DNA from: Actinomycetes bacterium
Lineage (GTDB): Bacteria > Actinomycetota > Acidimicrobiia > Spongiisociales > UBA5794
Length of the DNA: 7,536 nucleotides
NCBI GenBank assembly: GCA_023336855.1
Contig: JAMBLK010000303.1
Coordinates: 1-7,536, forward strand
Reading direction: 5' to 3'
Shown: piece by piece, positions 6,359 through 7,536 of the stretch
Layout of the letters: the number at the start of each line of letters is the position of its first letter
Numbering within the stretch: the first letter of the stretch is position 1
Position numbers and translations under genes: made by a program
Notes under the pieces: generated by a model
The model's input: only the letters and a program-made list of their open reading frames with translations
Database searches by the model: none
Told to the model about the DNA's origin: nothing

Positions 6359-6873
6359 CCCGGCGGTTCGTACGCCTTTGCTCCGGCTGGGATCGGCTCG
6401 GCGATCCAGTTCTCCGCCGGGGGAAGCGGGCACGTGAACTCCTCGTCGTAGACGCACCACGGGTTCTGGGCCGTGTTGAAGTCGACGATGACCTCTCCGG
6501 CTGCGTCGGGGTCGATTCCCACGTATCGGCCGCCTGCATAGGTTTCGACTCCGGACGTACCGTCCCGGAACGGGATGAATGCGCCGCCGTCTCCGTCGTC
6601 GAGCACGGTCAGTCGATAGTCAGAGTCGCCGATGGAGAGTGCGACGACTCCGAGCATGGTGTACGAACTCTCGACACCGATGGAAGAGGGCACTGCGACC
6701 TTGCGAGGCGCGGCACGTTCATAGCTGCCGTTCAGCTCCCACGTGTCACCCGGCGGGAAGTAGTCCAGGCCACTGAAATCGGCTCGGTGTTCTTCTGGCA
6801 GAGGGGAGCTGTAGTGCTCGATGAGGAAGTCGTCGCGCTCGGAACGCTCGGTGAGTAGTCGGTCGATGTCCAT
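6355..6873 (-). CDS. DUF1684 domain protein
   Basis: This 172-residue protein shows the DUF1684 pattern along its length. It has an N-terminal RSERDDFLIEHYSSPLP segment, then FSGLDYFPPGDTW, a central IPFRDGTSGVETYAGGRYV block, and the C-terminal hallmark VDFNTAQNPWCVYD followed by CPLPPAENW and an IPAGAKAY end. The family's biochemical function is unknown to me. There is no signal peptide or membrane segment, so it is probably cytoplasmic. The ATG at 6873 is used because the family N-terminus follows directly, though no strong ribosome binding site precedes it. It lies 44 bases downstream of the VanW-family gene on the same strand and may share its transcript. Its TAG (6357–6355) shares two bases with the oleD TAA. 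I see no functional link to olefin synthesis. Confidence 0.82.
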   Translation of the reverse strand: MDIDRLLTERSERDDFLIEHYSSPLPEEHRADFSGLDYFPPGDTWELNGSYERAAPRKVAVPSSIGVESSYTMLGVVALSIGDSDYRLTVLDDGDGGAFIPFRDGTSGVETYAGGRYVGIDPDAAGEVIVDFNTAQNPWCVYDEEFTCPLPPAENWIAEPIPAGAKAYEPPG

Positions 6874-6917
6874 GGCGACGAGGCTACCGCGGCCTGGTTA
6901 CAGCGTCCTGCCGAACA

Positions 6918-7536
6918 CTACGGCGCGAGGGTGGTCGCTGCGGTGGTTGTCGTCGTGCTCGTGGTCGTTGTGGTGCTGGATGTCGTCGTCGTTGACGTCG
7001 TGGCGGTGCTGGATGTCGTCGTCGGTGCTTCGGTCGTCGATGTGGTCTCTTCGGGCACGGTGGTCGTCGTCGGGGGCGCCGTGGTGGGTGGTGTTGTTGA
7101 TGGTGGGCTCGTGCATCGGGCAGAACCAGGCACCGTGGCGCACGATGCGACCTGGATCTTCTTGGCGGTGCCTCGATAGCGCCAGGTGAACGGTTCGTGT
7201 ACGGCGGTGCCGTCGGGGTGTGTGATCACGCGGGTCACGGTCACGGTCCACCCTTCCGAACCGCCCTTGACGACCCGCTCGGTGCCGGGGCTGAGCGCCG
7301 GGTTCTCCTCGTAGATCACCCGGGGTTCGGTGAAGTTGCGTCGATCCGAGCGTTGCGAGGTGACCTTCAACCCGCCGTTGTTCCCGAAGAACAGGACGGT
7401 GATCGACGTGGCGGTGTAGGCGGTCCTGATGATGACCGGCGCGTCGGTATTGTTTCGAAATATGACATCCGGGTGCAGGTAGCCGAGCGTTGCTTCGCGC
7501 CCTTCCGGGTACTTGGAGAAGTAGATGCTGTGCGGC
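6918..7536 (-). CDS. VanW-family protein with Thr/Ser-rich tail, 3' part
   Basis: The minus-strand frame is open from the right edge (first full codon at 7535) to a TAG at 6920–6918, giving the last 205 residues of a larger protein. The first part reads HSIYFSKYPEGREATLGY, then RNNTDAPVIIRTAY and a VLFFGNNGG segment, which is the C-terminal half of a VanW domain. It is followed by a G5-like stretch: EENPALSPGT, GWTVTVTRVI and FTWRYRGTAK. Two cysteines (SCATVPGSARC) precede a 63-residue low-complexity tail. VanW proteins are named after an accessory gene of vancomycin-resistance clusters. Their activity is unknown and many are cell-envelope proteins; this one is probably exported, but its N-terminus is outside the window. 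The TTG at 7370 is an internal leucine. The tail has no LPxTG motif or terminal membrane helix. Confidence 0.85.
   Translation of the reverse strand, partial: PHSIYFSKYPEGREATLGYLHPDVIFRNNTDAPVIIRTAYTATSITVLFFGNNGGLKVTSQRSDRRNFTEPRVIYEENPALSPGTERVVKGGSEGWTVTVTRVITHPDGTAVHEPFTWRYRGTAKKIQVASCATVPGSARCTSPPSTTPPTTAPPTTTTVPEETTSTTEAPTTTSSTATTSTTTTSSTTTTTSTTTTTAATTLAP
6921..7109 (-). repeat. Thr/Ser/Pro-rich low-complexity tail coding region
   Basis: On the minus strand this stretch is mostly ACN, AGC and CCN codons encoding 63 residues, of which 34 are threonine and the rest mainly Ser, Pro and Ala. On the plus strand it shows as runs of GTCGTC and GTGGTG. Codons vary among synonyms, so it is a protein-level low-complexity region rather than an exact DNA tandem repeat. 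Such tails are usually extended, wall-spanning or O-glycosylated segments in exported actinobacterial proteins; here that is inference. Confidence 0.75.

Noticed and set aside
6921..7109. CRISPR or tandem DNA repeat array
   Set aside because: Repeats are codon-scale and irregular, with no unique spacers. They encode a Thr-rich protein tail in a continuous reading frame.
6931..7179. Plus-strand ORF rich in Val that looks like a membrane protein
   Set aside because: It is the antisense of the Thr codons of the VanW-family tail: ACC/ACG/ACA read in reverse give GGT/CGT/TGT, and in this frame long GTC/GTG runs. It has no natural protein composition or family.

Overview
The window carries a complete long-chain olefin (ole) biosynthesis operon of the actinobacterial type, oleA–oleBC–oleD, with four envelope or unknown-function genes around it. 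The DNA is GC-rich, coding is dense with few-base overlaps, OleB and OleC are fused, and the neighbours are a DUF3068/PorA-family protein, a DUF1684 protein and a VanW-family protein with a Thr/Ser-rich tail. Together these suggest an actinomycete-phylum bacterium (Actinomycetota), perhaps an environmental lineage such as Acidimicrobiia. The phylum is a fairly firm inference; the class is a guess.

Layout. Positions 1–506 (+) hold the 3' part of a TMEM175-family (DUF1211) membrane protein that enters from the left edge. It converges on a DUF3068 gene at 588–1631 (−), and a very strong GC-rich hairpin at 515–550 between them can terminate both transcripts. A divergent intergenic region (1632–1791) separates DUF3068 from the ole operon and holds two small inverted repeats and a possible 22-codon leader ORF. 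The operon follows on the + strand: oleA (1792–2811), oleBC (2808–5378) and oleD (5375–6358). Each junction overlaps by 4 bp (GTGA, ATGA), so the three genes are almost certainly co-transcribed and translationally coupled. OleD meets a convergent DUF1684 gene (6355–6873, −), and the two stop codons overlap. The last gene is the 3' part of a VanW-family gene (6918–7536, −) running off the right edge, upstream of DUF1684 on the same strand.

How the genes work together. By family knowledge, OleA condenses two fatty acyl-CoAs head to head into a 2-alkyl-3-ketoacid. OleD reduces this to the 2-alkyl-3-hydroxyacid with NAD(P)H. The OleC domain closes it to a cis-β-lactone at the cost of ATP, and the OleB domain decarboxylates the lactone to a long-chain cis-olefin. 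The catalytic residues expected for all four activities are visible, apart from one glycine-to-serine change in the OleD nucleotide-binding loop. The system therefore looks intact and probably makes hydrocarbon rather than stopping at the β-lactone.

I see no mobile element, CRISPR array, tRNA or rRNA, and no clearly undescribed system. The pathway is known. The less documented points are the regulatory arrangement upstream of oleA, the active-site pattern of the fused OleB domain and the OleD loop change.
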